64,000 nt of DNA from Clostridium manihotivorum. Its GTDB lineage: Bacteria > Bacillota > Clostridia > Clostridiales > Clostridiaceae. A program made the translations under genes and the position numbers. The notes under the pieces were generated by a model. The model had not been told where the DNA came from. It saw only the letters and a list, made by a program, of their open reading frames with translations, and searched no databases. The stretch is from positions 2,187,776 to 2,251,775 of the forward strand of contig NZ_CP025746.1 in the NCBI RefSeq assembly GCF_004015185.1, read 5' to 3'. Of the stretch, positions 39,601 to 49,078 are shown piece by piece. The number at the start of each line of letters is the position of its first letter. The stretch's first letter is position 1.

Positions 39601-40956
39601 AGATCCTTAAAGGCTGCTTTAGAGGAAAGAGAAAGAAATGGTTATGTTCCACATAAAGAGGATACAAGTTACCATACAGTTCCTTTCACTAAAGAAATGA
39701 GAAAGAATCATACTATCTTGGCACCTCAGATGTCACCTATACACTTTGAAATAGTTCAAGTAGCTTTTAAAGCAAGTGGGTATAACATGGAAGTATTGCC
39801 TTCTACAGATAAACAAGCTGTAGAAGAAGGATTGAAATTCGTAAATAACGATGCTTGTTATCCATCAATAATAGTTGTAGGTCAGATGATTCATGCACTT
39901 AAGTCTGGAAAGTATGATCCAGCCAACACTTCAGTTATAATAACTCAAACTGGTGGTGGATGTAGAGCAACTAACTATGTTGGCTTCTTAAAGAAAGCCT
40001 TAAGAGAAGCAGGATATCAAAATATTCCTATAATATCATTAAATGCTGTAGGATTAGAACCACAGCCAGGCTTTAAGATAACTCCAAAGCTTCTGGATAA
40101 GGCATTGATGGCTTTAGTTTATGGTGACCTTTTAATGAGAGTTCTGTACAGAGTAAGACCTTATGAGAAGGTTAAGGGATCAGCTAATGCTTTATATGAA
40201 AAGTGGAATAATCTAGCTAAAGAAAATGTTAAGAATGGTGGACATAGATTATTTAAGAACAATGTAAAGAGCATAATAAGAGAATTTGACAGTCTAGAAT
40301 TAAATGATATTGTTAAGCCTAAAGTAGGGGTTGTTGGTGAAATTCTTGTTAAGTTCCATCCGACAGCAAATAACGATATAGTTAACCTGCTTGAAGAAGA
40401 AGGTGCAGAGGCAGTTGTGCCAGATTTACTTGATTTCTTCTTCTACTCAGCTTATGATCAAGACTTTAAGTATAAGTATCTGTCCTTTGGCAAGATGGGA
40501 AGAGATTTATCAAACGCTGCAATTTGGTTCATGGAAAGATACAGAAACACAATGAAGGAAGAACTTGTAAGAAGTAAGAGATTTTCTCCGCCAAAGCATA
40601 TAAAAGAACTTGGAAAGCTTGCATCTAATATACTATCTCTTGGACATCAAACCGGAGAAGGTTGGTTCTTAACAGCAGAAATGCTAGAGCTTATTGAAAG
40701 TGGGGTTAATAACATAATTTGTATGCAGCCATTTGCTTGTCTTCCGAACCATGTAACTGGAAAAGGGATGATTAAGGCTATAAGACATAAATACCCTATG
40801 TCCAATATAACTGCAGTAGACTATGATCCAGGTGCTTCAGAGGTTAATCAGCTTAACAGAATAAAACTAATGCTTTCTGTTGCTTTTAAGAATCTTAAAG
40901 AGCAAAATGAAGTGAAAAAAGAAGCCTTTGAAGAAGTAGCATCAGCTAAAAAATAG
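36682..40956 (+). CDS. Giant 2-hydroxyacyl-CoA dehydratase activator fusion protein
   Basis: This 1424-residue protein begins with two ASKHA-type activator domains of the HgdC/BcrA class. The first (about 1-260) has [10 protein letters not shown] and Cys124/Cys163, spaced 39 apart like the cluster cysteines of HgdC. The second (about 322-590) has [12 protein letters not shown] and cysteines in [10 protein letters not shown] and RCTVFM. A middle DUF2229-like region ([13 protein letters not shown]) and a C-terminal HgdB-like region ([30 protein letters not shown]) follow. It is conserved in Clostridia and its reaction is unknown; ATP-driven electron transfer within one chain is a plausible inference. 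It is a single gene. GGAGATGAG precedes the ATG. Confidence 0.92.
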   Translation: MTKFHMGLDVGSTTVKMVLLDNRDNIVYSKYKRHFSDIRSTIIALIRDGYKHVKDVDVTVNVTGSGGLSVSKWLDITFIQEVIACTKTVESYIPETDVVIELGGEDAKITYFDGNLEQRMNGSCAGGTGAFIDQMASLLKTDASGLNDMAKKHSVIYPIAARCGVFAKTDVQPLLNEGARKEDIAASIFQAVVTQTISGLACGKPIRGKVAFLGGPLYFLSELRQRFIETLELTEDEIIFPENSQLFVAIGAALSSKEDNIIPYKKLLEKVSEIKTMQSNEIERLDPLFKSKEDYDNFKARHDNAKAIRRDLDSYEGKAYLGIDAGSTTTKVVLISENNEILYSYYGSNQGSPLNRVIGVLKELYSKLPEKVEIANSTVTGYGESLIKAALHIDIGEIETIAHYKAAEHFLPGVDFILDIGGQDMKCFKIKNGVIDSILLNEACSSGCGSFIETFANSLNMEIADFAKEAVLSERPVDLGSRCTVFMNSRVKQAQKEGALVGDISAGLSYSVIKNAVFKVIKIRDPKELGKKIIVQGGTFYNDAVLRGFELVSEREAVRPDIAGLMGAFGAAIISKERLEEGRKTTLLAKELLESFTIDTDLRRCGLCGNNCLLTINKFSTDEEYISGNRCERPLGKDKKKNDIPNLYDYKLKRTFSYRPLKKEEAKRGTIGIPRVLNFYENYPFWFTMLTKLGFRVELSPISSKKIYELGIESIPSESACYPAKIVHGHIEALIERGIKNIFYPSVAFEQKEFKEANNNYNCPMVTSYPEVIKNNMDVIKEKDINFLNPFFSLNNKERLYKRIEEEFKGFNVTAAEAKEAIDAAWEEREQYKKDIQAKGEEVLEYLEKTGKKGIVLAGRPYHIDPEINHGIPDVITSFGMAVLTEDSVSHLGKVQRPLRVVDQWVYHSRLYAAASFVATQENLELIQLNSFGCGLDAVTTDQVQEILASDGKIYTVLKIDEGNNLGAIKIRIRSLKAALEERERNGYVPHKEDTSYHTVPFTKEMRKNHTILAPQMSPIHFEIVQVAFKASGYNMEVLPSTDKQAVEEGLKFVNNDACYPSIIVVGQMIHALKSGKYDPANTSVIITQTGGGCRATNYVGFLKKALREAGYQNIPIISLNAVGLEPQPGFKITPKLLDKALMALVYGDLLMRVLYRVRPYEKVKGSANALYEKWNNLAKENVKNGGHRLFKNNVKSIIREFDSLELNDIVKPKVGVVGEILVKFHPTANNDIVNLLEEEGAEAVVPDLLDFFFYSAYDQDFKYKYLSFGKMGRDLSNAAIWFMERYRNTMKEELVRSKRFSPPKHIKELGKLASNILSLGHQTGEGWFLTAEMLELIESGVNNIICMQPFACLPNHVTGKGMIKAIRHKYPMSNITAVDYDPGASEVNQLNRIKLMLSVAFKNLKEQNEVKKEAFEEVASAKK

Positions 40957-40967
40957 TCATGGAATAG

Positions 40968-40995
40968 TTGACAAAAATTGATGTTGTAATATAAT
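40968..40995 (+). promoter_or_regulatory. Promoter of the T-box valS-folC transcript
   Basis: TTGACA at 40968-40973 and TATAAT at 40990-40995 have a 16-base spacer, about 35 bases before the first leader helix. Confidence 0.82.
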
Positions 40996-41019
40996 ATTAC
41001 TATAATTTATATGAAAAAG

Positions 41020-41295
41020 CTTTGAAAAAGAGGAGTAAAAGCATAGAACATAGCAAGAGAGAGAAACCCGTAGGCTGTAAGGTTTTTTGTATGGTGTGCT
41101 TTGAAGGTAGCTTTTGAGCTTCTCTGTTGAAAGATACAAGTTTAATTCTGGTTAATTATTGGGATATGACTTCTAAAGTAGGCAGAGACGGTAGCGATAT
41201 CGTTAAAGGTTAAAGAGCTCTTAACTTATTAGTTGAGAGAAAAAAGGTGGTACCGCGAGTCTTCGTCCTTTTATGGATGAAGGCTCTTTTTTTAT
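41020..41295 (+). promoter_or_regulatory. T-box leader of valS
   Basis: The conserved T-box sequence AGGTGGTACCGCG is at 41245-41257, just before the terminator helix GAGtCTTCGTCC / GGATGAAGgCTC and a seven-T tract (41257-41293). The upstream part contains a long stem with a possible valine specifier GTA at 41107-41109 in GAAGGTAGC, fitting the downstream valS. Uncharged tRNA-Val is expected to prevent termination. The specifier is chosen by position and was not folded computationally. Confidence 0.92.
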
Positions 41296-41591
41296 TGTTT
41301 AGGAATCACATATGAATGCTAAACATCTCATAAAAGTATAACGAGAGAGCTTGTCTTTTTCATAGGAAAATATGAAATTTTTTGATAGCCAAACCTAGCA
41401 ATAGCAAGAATTTAGAACAGATAGTTAGGGTGAAGAGCAAAAAAATCTTATTAGCCTGCCAGTTTTTTGTATAGATTCAAAAAGGCAGATGGCAAAAAAT
41501 TAGATTGGTAAAAAGTTCACTGAAGGAGTATCTTCAGAGACACTTTCATAATAATTTAAATTATTTACCGGGAAATTAAGGAGGAATCTAG
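41296..41591 (+). other. Unexplained leader between the T-box terminator and valS
   Basis: Nearly 300 bases separate the T-box terminator from the valS start, much longer than usual. It contains a hairpin (CCTGCCAGTTTTTTG pairing with CAAAAAGGCAG, about 41456-41488) and TTCACTGAAGGAGTATCTTCAGAGA-type complementarity near 41516. No open frame or second T-box motif was seen. Confidence 0.6.
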
Positions 41592-44234
41592 ATGCTAGAA
41601 GAAAAGAACATTGCAACTACCTATAATCCAAAAGAATTTGAAGAAAGACTTTATAAGAATTGGGAAGAAAAAAAATATTTTACTCCTGAAGTTGATAAAG
41701 ATAAGAAGTCATATACAATAATAATGCCACCACCAAATATAACAGGTAAGCTTCATTTAGGGCATGCACTTGACAACACGCTTCAAGATATGCTTATAAG
41801 ATTTAAGAGAATGCAAGGTTTTAGTACTTTATGGCTTCCAGGTGAAGACCATGCAAGTATAGCTACTGAGGTAAAGGTAGAAAATGAACTATTAAAGCAA
41901 GGTCTTAAGAAAAAAGAAATGGGAAGAGAAGCTTTCTTAGAAAAGGTTTGGGAATGGACTGATGAGTACAGAGAAAGAATAAGAACTCAGCTTAAGAAGA
42001 TGGGCTGTTCAGCAGACTTTACAAGAGAAGCCTTCACAATGGATGAAAACTTAAATAAAGCTGTAAAGCATGTATTTGTTAAGTTATATAATGAAGGACT
42101 TATATATCAAGGAAACAGAATAACTAACTGGTGTCCTAAATGTGAAACTGCATTATCTGATGCAGAAATAGAGTACGAAGAGCAAGAAGGAAGCTTCTGG
42201 CATATCAAGTATCCTGTAAAAGACTCTGAGGAGTTCTTAGAAATAGCAACTACAAGACCAGAGACTTTACTAGGTGATACAGCAGTTGCAGTAAATCCTA
42301 ATGATGAGAGATTTAAGCATCTTATAGGAAAAACTCTAATACTTCCATTGGTAGGAAGAGAGATACCTGTAGTAGCTGATGACTATGTTGACATAGAGTT
42401 TGGTACTGGTGCAGTTAAGATAACTCCAGCTCACGATCCTAATGATTACGAAGTAGGTAAGAGACACAATCTTCCTCAAATCAGAGTTATGGATGACAAG
42501 GGAACTATAAATGAATTAGGTGGAAAATATCAAGGTTTAGATAGATACGAAGCTAGAAAGCAAATGGTTAAGGATCTAGATGAACAAGGGCTATTAGTAA
42601 AGATTAAGCCACACACTCATAATGTTGGAACTCATGATAGATGTGGTACTGTAATAGAGCCAATAATATCAAAACAATGGTATGTTAAGATGGAATCCTT
42701 AGCAAAACCGGCAGTAGATGCAGTAAGAGAAAAGAAGACAAAATTCATACCAGAAAGATTTGAAAAAATCTACTTTAACTGGATGGAAAATATTCAAGAT
42801 TGGTGTATATCAAGACAATTATGGTGGGGCCATAGAATACCAGTATGGTATTGTAAGGACTGTGGAGAGATAATAGTTTCAGAAGAAACTCCAACTTCAT
42901 GTTCAAAATGTCATTCTGAAAGTTTATATCAAGAAACAGATGTACTTGATACTTGGTTCTCATCTGCCTTATGGCCTTTCTCAACTCTTGGATGGCCAGA
43001 TAATACTGAAGATTTAAAGTACTTCTATCCAACAAGTACTTTAGTTACTGGGTACGATATAATATTCTTCTGGGTTGCAAGAATGATATTCTCAGGTCTT
43101 CACAACATGGGAGAAGTTCCATTTGAGAATGTATTGATTCACGGAATCATAAGAGACTCAGAAGGAAGAAAGATGAGTAAGTCTCTTGGCAATGGTGTAG
43201 ATCCATTGGATGTAATCGAAACTTACGGTGCAGATGCTTTAAGATTTATGCTTGTAAATGGTAATGCTCCAGGTAATGATATTAGATTCTACCCAGAAAA
43301 GGTTGAATCAGCTAGAAACTTTGCAAACAAGATATGGAATGCTTCAAGATTTGTTATGATGAATCTTGATAGAGAGCTTATGGATAAATATAAGGATTGT
43401 ACAGAATACAGCTTAGCTGACAGATATATTTTATCAAAGCTTAACACTATAGTTAAGGAAGTAACTGACAACATTGAAAACTTTGAGCTTGGTATAGCAT
43501 TACAAAAGGTTTATGACTTTATGTGGACTGAGCTTTGTGACTGGTATATAGAGCTTGCAAAACCTGTTCTATATGGTAACGATGAAAAGTCAAAGGGTGT
43601 TGTATATAATGTATTGTTCAAGGTCCTTACAACTGGACTACAGCTTTTACATCCAGTTATGCCTTTTATAACTGAAGAAATATACACTCACTTAGATGCA
43701 GAGTACGAATCAATAACTATATCAAAGTGGCCTGTATATGATGAAAAGCTTCATGATGACATTGCAGAAAAGGATATGACTTTCATAATAGAAGCAATTA
43801 AATCATTAAGAAACGTAAGAGCAGAGATGAATGTACCTCCATCAAGAAAAGCTAAGGTTATAGCTTATATAGCTGAGGAAAGTAAGAGAGCTTTCGAAAA
43901 CGGTAGATCATATATAGAAAAGCTAGCTTCAGCTTCAGAAGTTATATTTATAGGAGATAAAAAGGAAGTTCCTGAAAATGCTGTTTCTGTTGTAGTTCAA
44001 GGCGGAGAGTTATTCATGCCTTTACTTGATCTAGTTGATAGAGAAAAGGAATTAGAAAGACTAAACAAAGAAAAAGCTAAGCTTGAAGGTGAAATACAAA
44101 GAGTAGAAAAGAAGGTTAACAATCCAGGCTTTGTAAACAAGGCTCCTAAGGAAGTTGTAGATGCTGAAAGAGCAAAGGGCGACAAGTATAAAGAAATGCT
44201 TGAAGCAGTACTTGCAAGAATTAGCTCACTTTAA
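41592..44234 (+). CDS. valS: ValS, valyl-tRNA synthetase
   Basis: The 880-residue class I synthetase has HLGH at 55-58 in [25 protein letters not shown] near 524-533, a CP1 editing domain with [13 protein letters not shown], and a C-terminal coiled-coil arm typical of ValRS. Zinc-type cysteines (CPKCET; CKDC..CSKC) are present. AAGGAGG precedes the ATG. It is controlled by the T-box and is followed by folC after 12 bases, a common clostridial pair. Confidence 0.97.
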   Translation: MLEEKNIATTYNPKEFEERLYKNWEEKKYFTPEVDKDKKSYTIIMPPPNITGKLHLGHALDNTLQDMLIRFKRMQGFSTLWLPGEDHASIATEVKVENELLKQGLKKKEMGREAFLEKVWEWTDEYRERIRTQLKKMGCSADFTREAFTMDENLNKAVKHVFVKLYNEGLIYQGNRITNWCPKCETALSDAEIEYEEQEGSFWHIKYPVKDSEEFLEIATTRPETLLGDTAVAVNPNDERFKHLIGKTLILPLVGREIPVVADDYVDIEFGTGAVKITPAHDPNDYEVGKRHNLPQIRVMDDKGTINELGGKYQGLDRYEARKQMVKDLDEQGLLVKIKPHTHNVGTHDRCGTVIEPIISKQWYVKMESLAKPAVDAVREKKTKFIPERFEKIYFNWMENIQDWCISRQLWWGHRIPVWYCKDCGEIIVSEETPTSCSKCHSESLYQETDVLDTWFSSALWPFSTLGWPDNTEDLKYFYPTSTLVTGYDIIFFWVARMIFSGLHNMGEVPFENVLIHGIIRDSEGRKMSKSLGNGVDPLDVIETYGADALRFMLVNGNAPGNDIRFYPEKVESARNFANKIWNASRFVMMNLDRELMDKYKDCTEYSLADRYILSKLNTIVKEVTDNIENFELGIALQKVYDFMWTELCDWYIELAKPVLYGNDEKSKGVVYNVLFKVLTTGLQLLHPVMPFITEEIYTHLDAEYESITISKWPVYDEKLHDDIAEKDMTFIIEAIKSLRNVRAEMNVPPSRKAKVIAYIAEESKRAFENGRSYIEKLASASEVIFIGDKKEVPENAVSVVVQGGELFMPLLDLVDREKELERLNKEKAKLEGEIQRVEKKVNNPGFVNKAPKEVVDAERAKGDKYKEMLEAVLARISSL

Positions 44235-44246
44235 TAGGTAATTGCT

Positions 44247-45554
44247 ATGAATTATGAAGAAGCTATAAGATATATAACTGAAACTGCAAAGTTTGGAAGT
44301 AATTATGGTTTAGAGAGGACTGAGAAGCTGTTAGAGCTTCTTGGTTCTCCTCATAAAAAGCTTAAGGCCATACATATTGCTGGAACAAATGGAAAAGGTT
44401 CAACCACTTCAATGATAACTTCTATATTAATGGAAGCTGGATTTAAAGTTGGAATGTATACCTCACCTTATATTGAAGAATTTGAAGAAAGAATTCAGAT
44501 AGATAAGAATAATATTTCAAAGGATGATTTAGCTAAAGTAGTATCAGAAGTAAAGATAGCAGTAGATGAAGTAATAAGCTTAGGTTATGATAGTCCAACA
44601 GAATTCGAAATAATAACTGCAGCAATGTTTAAACATTTTTATGATGAAGCTGTAGATTATGCTGTTGTAGAGGTTGGACTTGGTGGCAGACTTGATTCGA
44701 CTAATGTAGTAACTCCTATACTTTCAGTGGTAACTTCAATAAGCTATGATCACATGAATATATTAGGAAATACTTTATCTGAGATAGCAGGTGAAAAAGC
44801 TGGTATTATAAAACCTAATATTCCCGTAGTTTCATATCCTCAAGTAGATGAAGCTATGAAGGTTATAGAAACAGTTGCAGCTGAAAGAAAGTCTATTTTA
44901 TATAAAGTAGAGTATACCTGGGCAAAGCTTATAAATCCAAAGGAGAAAGATAACTCTCAAAGTATCCTGATTGAAACTGATAAAGAGAGCTATGAGCTTA
45001 AACTATCACTTCTTGGTATGCACCAATTGTTAAACTGTGCAGTGGCTATAAAAGCTATGGAAGTACTTAAGGATATTGGTGTAGAGATAACCAAGGAACA
45101 TATAATAAGAGCACTAGCTAAGGTAAGATGGAGTGGAAGGCTGGAAGTGATGAATACCTCTCCACTAGTAGTTATTGATGGTGCACATAACATTGATGGT
45201 GTAACCAAGCTTGTTGAAAGTGTAAATACATATTTTGATTATAAAAAATTGAAGGTTATAGTAGGAATACTTGGAGATAAGCAGGTTAGTAGTATGATAG
45301 AAGCTATCAGTAAAATAGCAGATTCAGCTATAGTTACATCCCCTCATAATGATAGAGCAGAGTCGTCAAAGGTAATAAAGCAATTATTGGATCAAAATGG
45401 AGTAGATAGCGAGATCATTGAAGACTATGAACAGTCCTTTAAAAAGGCTCTTGAAACTTCTAATAAGGATGATTTAATACTTGTTTGTGGCTCGCTGTAT
45501 ATGATTGGTGATATGAGAAGAGTTATAAGAAATACCTTTAGCAAAAGTAATTGA
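44247..45554 (+). CDS. folC: FolC, folylpolyglutamate/dihydrofolate synthase
   Basis: FolC adds glutamate to folates and may make dihydrofolate. The 435-residue Mur-ligase fold protein has the P-loop GTNGKGSTTSM at 46-56, EVGLGGRLDSTNV and SYDHMNILG in the centre, and DGAHNIDGV in the C-terminal domain. It is expressed from the valS transcript. A palindromic repeat that ends in a T-run follows and may serve as its terminator. Confidence 0.96.
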   Translation: MNYEEAIRYITETAKFGSNYGLERTEKLLELLGSPHKKLKAIHIAGTNGKGSTTSMITSILMEAGFKVGMYTSPYIEEFEERIQIDKNNISKDDLAKVVSEVKIAVDEVISLGYDSPTEFEIITAAMFKHFYDEAVDYAVVEVGLGGRLDSTNVVTPILSVVTSISYDHMNILGNTLSEIAGEKAGIIKPNIPVVSYPQVDEAMKVIETVAAERKSILYKVEYTWAKLINPKEKDNSQSILIETDKESYELKLSLLGMHQLLNCAVAIKAMEVLKDIGVEITKEHIIRALAKVRWSGRLEVMNTSPLVVIDGAHNIDGVTKLVESVNTYFDYKKLKVIVGILGDKQVSSMIEAISKIADSAIVTSPHNDRAESSKVIKQLLDQNGVDSEIIEDYEQSFKKALETSNKDDLILVCGSLYMIGDMRRVIRNTFSKSN

Positions 45555-45564
45555 ATATAATATT

Positions 45565-45663
45565 AAAGATGTATCTATTAAATTATAAATATATATTCAA
45601 AATTAGTACTTAATCTAACAGTAGATTTTGAATATATAAAGTATATTTTTATGATACATCTTT
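45565..45663. repeat. Nested palindromic repeat, copy 4 (divergent)
   Basis: Perfect outer arms AAAGATGTATC (45565-45575) and GATACATCTTT (45653-45663) enclose inner arms ATATTCAAAAT and ATTTTGAATAT. The total is 99 bp. The outer arm matches that of the copy at 3266. It ends in a T-run and could terminate the valS-folC transcript. Confidence 0.72.
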
Positions 45664-45708
45664 TTTTCTTATAAGCATATTTTTTTATATGTTTACTGCT
45701 AAGTATGA

Positions 45709-45763
45709 TATAAAAACCAATATCCGAGATTAATGAATATTTTGAATTTCTATGGTTTTTATA
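45709..45763. repeat. Second palindrome in the folC-ltaS interval
   Basis: TATAAAAACCA (45709-45719) pairs with TGGTTTTTATA (45753-45763), with inner AATAT/ATATT. It is 45 bases from the previous palindrome and has the same two-level design with different sequence. A small CATAT/TATATG hairpin lies between them. Confidence 0.6.
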
Positions 45764-45844
45764 CTTTATATACAAATATTAGTTTGTAATCAATTTGTAT
45801 ACAAATTGTAAGCTTTCATTAAGCTTTTGTTAAAATTTTGTTCA

Positions 45845-45872
45845 TAGACAAAAGATTTTGTCGTGTTATAAT
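45845..45872 (+). promoter_or_regulatory. Probable promoter of ltaS
   Basis: TAGACA at 45845-45850 and TATAAT at 45867-45872 with a 16-base spacer, about 70 bases upstream of the ltaS start. Confidence 0.6.
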
Positions 45873-45941
45873 AGTATATGCTTTTCAATTTTCTAAAATT
45901 AAATAATAACTCTTTTAAGCTCAATTTGGAGGTTATATTAT

Positions 45942-47801
45942 ATGTTAAATCACGAGAGACCTATAAAAAGAACTAACCCAGGCGAAGTAATAAAAAAAGC
46001 TGCTTTAACAATAAAGGAAAGCTATTTCTTTTGGTACTGCTTTGTTGCTATACTAGTAAAATCAATTTTATTTATAGCATTAATATCTGATGATAAAGCA
46101 AATGGAATTGTTCCAATGAGAGTTTTTTATTCTATGCCTCCTTTTCTAGTATATTTCAGTTTTATTTGTATTGTTTTATCCTTTGGTTTTTTATTCAGAA
46201 ACAAAGGACAAACTATTGGATTTCTAGTTATAAATATTTTAGTAAGCGTACTGTATATAGGTGATATATGGTATTTCAGAAGTAACAGCTCCTTTTTAAG
46301 CTTACATATGTTCAGTATGACTTCAAATCTGGACAACCTAAGTAGTAGTGTTATTTCTATGATTAGAGTTGTGGATATAGTATTTGTAATAGATATTATT
46401 CTTCAGGTGGTTCTAATGCTAAAGAGACGTTCAAAAGCCAAATACCACAGAAGAAGTGTAACTGCTTTTTTACTTTTATTAATTGTTCCAACATTATATT
46501 TAACCTATGCGCATTTTAAGATTGATAAATATGACAGAGGTTTTACTAACCAAATGATATTTAGAAAAAGCTGGTCACCTAATCAGACCATGTCAAACTT
46601 AACACCCTTAGGATATCATATTTTTGATTCCTATAATTTCTATGTAGAAAGTAAGCCTTATGTAATATCAAGTAGTGAGCAAAAGAATATACAAAAATGG
46701 TTTGATGATAAAAAGGAAAATTTACCTGACAATCAATACAAAGGAATGTTTAAGGGGAAGAATCTTTTAGTGGTTCAATGGGAATCTCTTGAAAACTTTG
46801 TTATTAATCAAAAATTAGAAGGTCAGGAGATCACTCCAACTTTAAATAAATTATTATCTAACAGTATATACTTTAACAATTTCTATGAACAGACCTATAA
46901 CGGAACAAGTTCCGATGGTGAGCTTATAACAGAAACTTCGGCGTTTCCAGTTAGAGAAGGAGCAACCTTCTTTAGATATCCTAATAATACTTATCAGTAT
47001 TCCTTGCCAAACGTTATGAAGAGCTTAGGATATAATACTTTTGCTTCTCATCCAGACAAGGGTTCATACTGGAACTGGATGCCTGCGCTTAGATCAATTG
47101 GGTTTGAAAAGGCTATAGATTCAACTAATTACAATATTGATGAAGTTATAAATTTAGGTATCAGCGATAAAAGTTACTTAAAGCAACTGCCAGATAAGAT
47201 TAAGGCATTGAAATCTCCTTTCTATGCTTATACAGTTACTTTAACAAGTCATGCACCTTTTGATATACCAGATAAGTATAGGGAGATAAAGCTTCCTAAA
47301 GAACTGGAAGGTACTAAACTTGGAGGTTACTTCCAAAGTATTCAATACACCGATAAATATATTGGGCAAATGCTTGAACAGTTAAACAAGTCAGGAGTAC
47401 TAGACAATACAGTAGTAGTATTTTATGGAGATCATGAGGGAGTTCATAAGTTCTATGATGATGAAATAAAGAATATTTCATACAAAGGGGACTGGTGGAA
47501 GGAAAACAATAGAAGAGTTCCTCTTATAATATACTCAAAAGGACAGAATGGAAAGACAATATCAACTTATGGTGGACAGTGTGACACATTACCTACTTTA
47601 GCATATCTTTTTGGTGCTGATGTTAATCAAATGGAAGATAAAATATTTGGACGTAATCTTTTAAATACAAAGAAAAATTATACTGTTTTATCTACTAGAC
47701 AATTTTTAGGTACAGAAAGTTACCCAGGAGAAAAGGAAAGAATGCTTGAAAGCATAGACTTGGGAGATAAGCTAATCAGAGCAAATTATTACAAAAAGTA
47801 G
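45942..47801 (+). CDS. ltaS: LtaS-type lipoteichoic acid synthase
   Basis: LtaS polymerises glycerol phosphate from phosphatidylglycerol onto a glycolipid anchor outside the membrane. The 619-residue protein has five N-terminal membrane helices (within about 28-195) and an extracellular sulfatase-fold domain. The catalytic threonine is Thr322 in NGTSSDGE, with WESLENFVI and YGDHEG as metal-ligand motifs. TTTGGAGG precedes the ATG. The glycolipid-making genes are 3 kb downstream. Primase-type and processive enzymes are not distinguishable by eye. Confidence 0.92.
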   Translation: MLNHERPIKRTNPGEVIKKAALTIKESYFFWYCFVAILVKSILFIALISDDKANGIVPMRVFYSMPPFLVYFSFICIVLSFGFLFRNKGQTIGFLVINILVSVLYIGDIWYFRSNSSFLSLHMFSMTSNLDNLSSSVISMIRVVDIVFVIDIILQVVLMLKRRSKAKYHRRSVTAFLLLLIVPTLYLTYAHFKIDKYDRGFTNQMIFRKSWSPNQTMSNLTPLGYHIFDSYNFYVESKPYVISSSEQKNIQKWFDDKKENLPDNQYKGMFKGKNLLVVQWESLENFVINQKLEGQEITPTLNKLLSNSIYFNNFYEQTYNGTSSDGELITETSAFPVREGATFFRYPNNTYQYSLPNVMKSLGYNTFASHPDKGSYWNWMPALRSIGFEKAIDSTNYNIDEVINLGISDKSYLKQLPDKIKALKSPFYAYTVTLTSHAPFDIPDKYREIKLPKELEGTKLGGYFQSIQYTDKYIGQMLEQLNKSGVLDNTVVVFYGDHEGVHKFYDDEIKNISYKGDWWKENNRRVPLIIYSKGQNGKTISTYGGQCDTLPTLAYLFGADVNQMEDKIFGRNLLNTKKNYTVLSTRQFLGTESYPGEKERMLESIDLGDKLIRANYYKK

Positions 47802-47812
47802 GTGAGGCAATT

Positions 47813-48115
47813 ATGGAAAATAAAACTCTAGACAATAATTCAATAAATAAAAAAGCTACTATGGAAGTTAATAATAATAAATTCCTTTATATAATACCTT
47901 TACTAAATATTATTTTTCCAATACTATCTGTGGAAGGTTTAGTTCCATGGGCTGTAGCAGTATATTTCTGTTATAAAGGAATAAAGGCTATAGCAACAAC
48001 TAATAAGCCTTTAAAAAAATCTATTACTTATTTGGTGATGAGTGGATTTATAGTTTTACTTTACAATTTCATAGTGTATTTTGTAAGTAATTATTTGGTT
48101 AAATTATTGATGTAA
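47813..48115 (+). CDS. Small membrane protein after ltaS
   Basis: The 100-residue protein has a polar N-terminus of about 22 residues and two to three hydrophobic helices (about 24-54 and 69-95). It is not recognised. It starts 11 bases after ltaS, with AGGTGAGGC as ribosome site, so it is co-expressed and may act with LtaS or in the membrane. Confidence 0.75.
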   Translation: MENKTLDNNSINKKATMEVNNNKFLYIIPLLNIIFPILSVEGLVPWAVAVYFCYKGIKAIATTNKPLKKSITYLVMSGFIVLLYNFIVYFVSNYLVKLLM

Positions 48116-48156
48116 TAGCATTTAAGCTATAGTTAAAGAAATTAAATAGCATAATG

Positions 48157-48193
48157 AAAAAGCTAACTGAAGCGATGTTCAGTTAGCTTTTTT
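48157..48193 (+). terminator. Intrinsic terminator after ltaS operon
   Basis: AAAAAGCTAACTGA-agcgatg-TTCAGTTAGCTTTTTTT is a clear terminator. Confidence 0.92.
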
Positions 48194-48326
48194 TGCATAT
48201 TTGATTTTTCAAATGCATATGAGGGCAATTAGCAGTTGAATAAGATTTTTAACTGTCTATCCTAAGAAACTATTTTAAACTATTGATATTGACAGGGATA
48301 AAATAATTTTCACTGACTACTGGGTA

Positions 48327-49073
48327 TCACTTAACTTCAGTAAGGTGAGACCAGTATCTTTTAGGCATGTAATGACGTCTTAGCTTTTCATTTCTTCTTT
48401 CTTCAATATTTACAGAAGTATAAAAGGTCTTCCAAAGACCTTCAAAATTTGAGTCATTACTTGAACTTTCAATTCTTAGTCCATCCTCTTTGGAAAGATC
48501 AATTATTAGGCTTTCGGTTTTGTTATAAATTATAGCCTTTTCACGCCTTATATCATGTAATATAAAATTTTGATCTGAGAATCTATTAGTAAAGTGAGTT
48601 ATTAGTATAGGCAATATATTATGATCTGGTTCAATAGAAGCATAATAGCTTAATGGTCCGATTTCCTTAAATCTAACAAAACCAGTAAATCTATGAGCTT
48701 CATAAGTAACTCGTCTACAATATTTATCAACTAATAATATGATATCATTATTTTTTGCAAGATTGACCTTAACGCCATATTTGAAGGCTAATCTTAGGTA
48801 TTTCAATATTATATCCTCGCAGTTATCATATTCGCTAAGATAAACATGGTATACATTCTCAAGAGTATTGGTGCTAAGCTTATTTTCTATAGCATAGTAT
48901 ACTTTATCGAACTTATCTTTTTCAAACTGGATGTCTACTGTTTCGTTTAAGAGACTAGGAGAGTAGTTGAGTTTTCTCTTAATAGTTGAAGCTTCTTTGG
49001 TAGAAAAAGCGTAAAATACAGCTGTTAATAGTGCTTCAAAAGTACCGTCATAAATAAACTCTTTCACAAACAT
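48327..49073 (-). CDS. TIGR03915-like DNA-metabolism protein
   Basis: The 248-residue protein matches the TIGR03915 type (putative DNA metabolism/repair protein). It starts with FIYDGTFEALLTAVFYAF, contains EAHRFTGFVRF, and ends with RRHYMPKRYWSHLTE. It always occurs with a radical SAM partner as here, where the partner gene lies 5 bases upstream. Relationship to uracil-DNA glycosylase-like proteins has been proposed for related families. The activity is unknown. Confidence 0.82.
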   Translation of the reverse strand: MFVKEFIYDGTFEALLTAVFYAFSTKEASTIKRKLNYSPSLLNETVDIQFEKDKFDKVYYAIENKLSTNTLENVYHVYLSEYDNCEDIILKYLRLAFKYGVKVNLAKNNDIILLVDKYCRRVTYEAHRFTGFVRFKEIGPLSYYASIEPDHNILPILITHFTNRFSDQNFILHDIRREKAIIYNKTESLIIDLSKEDGLRIESSSNDSNFEGLWKTFYTSVNIEERRNEKLRRHYMPKRYWSHLTEVK

Positions 49074-49078
49074 CCCTC

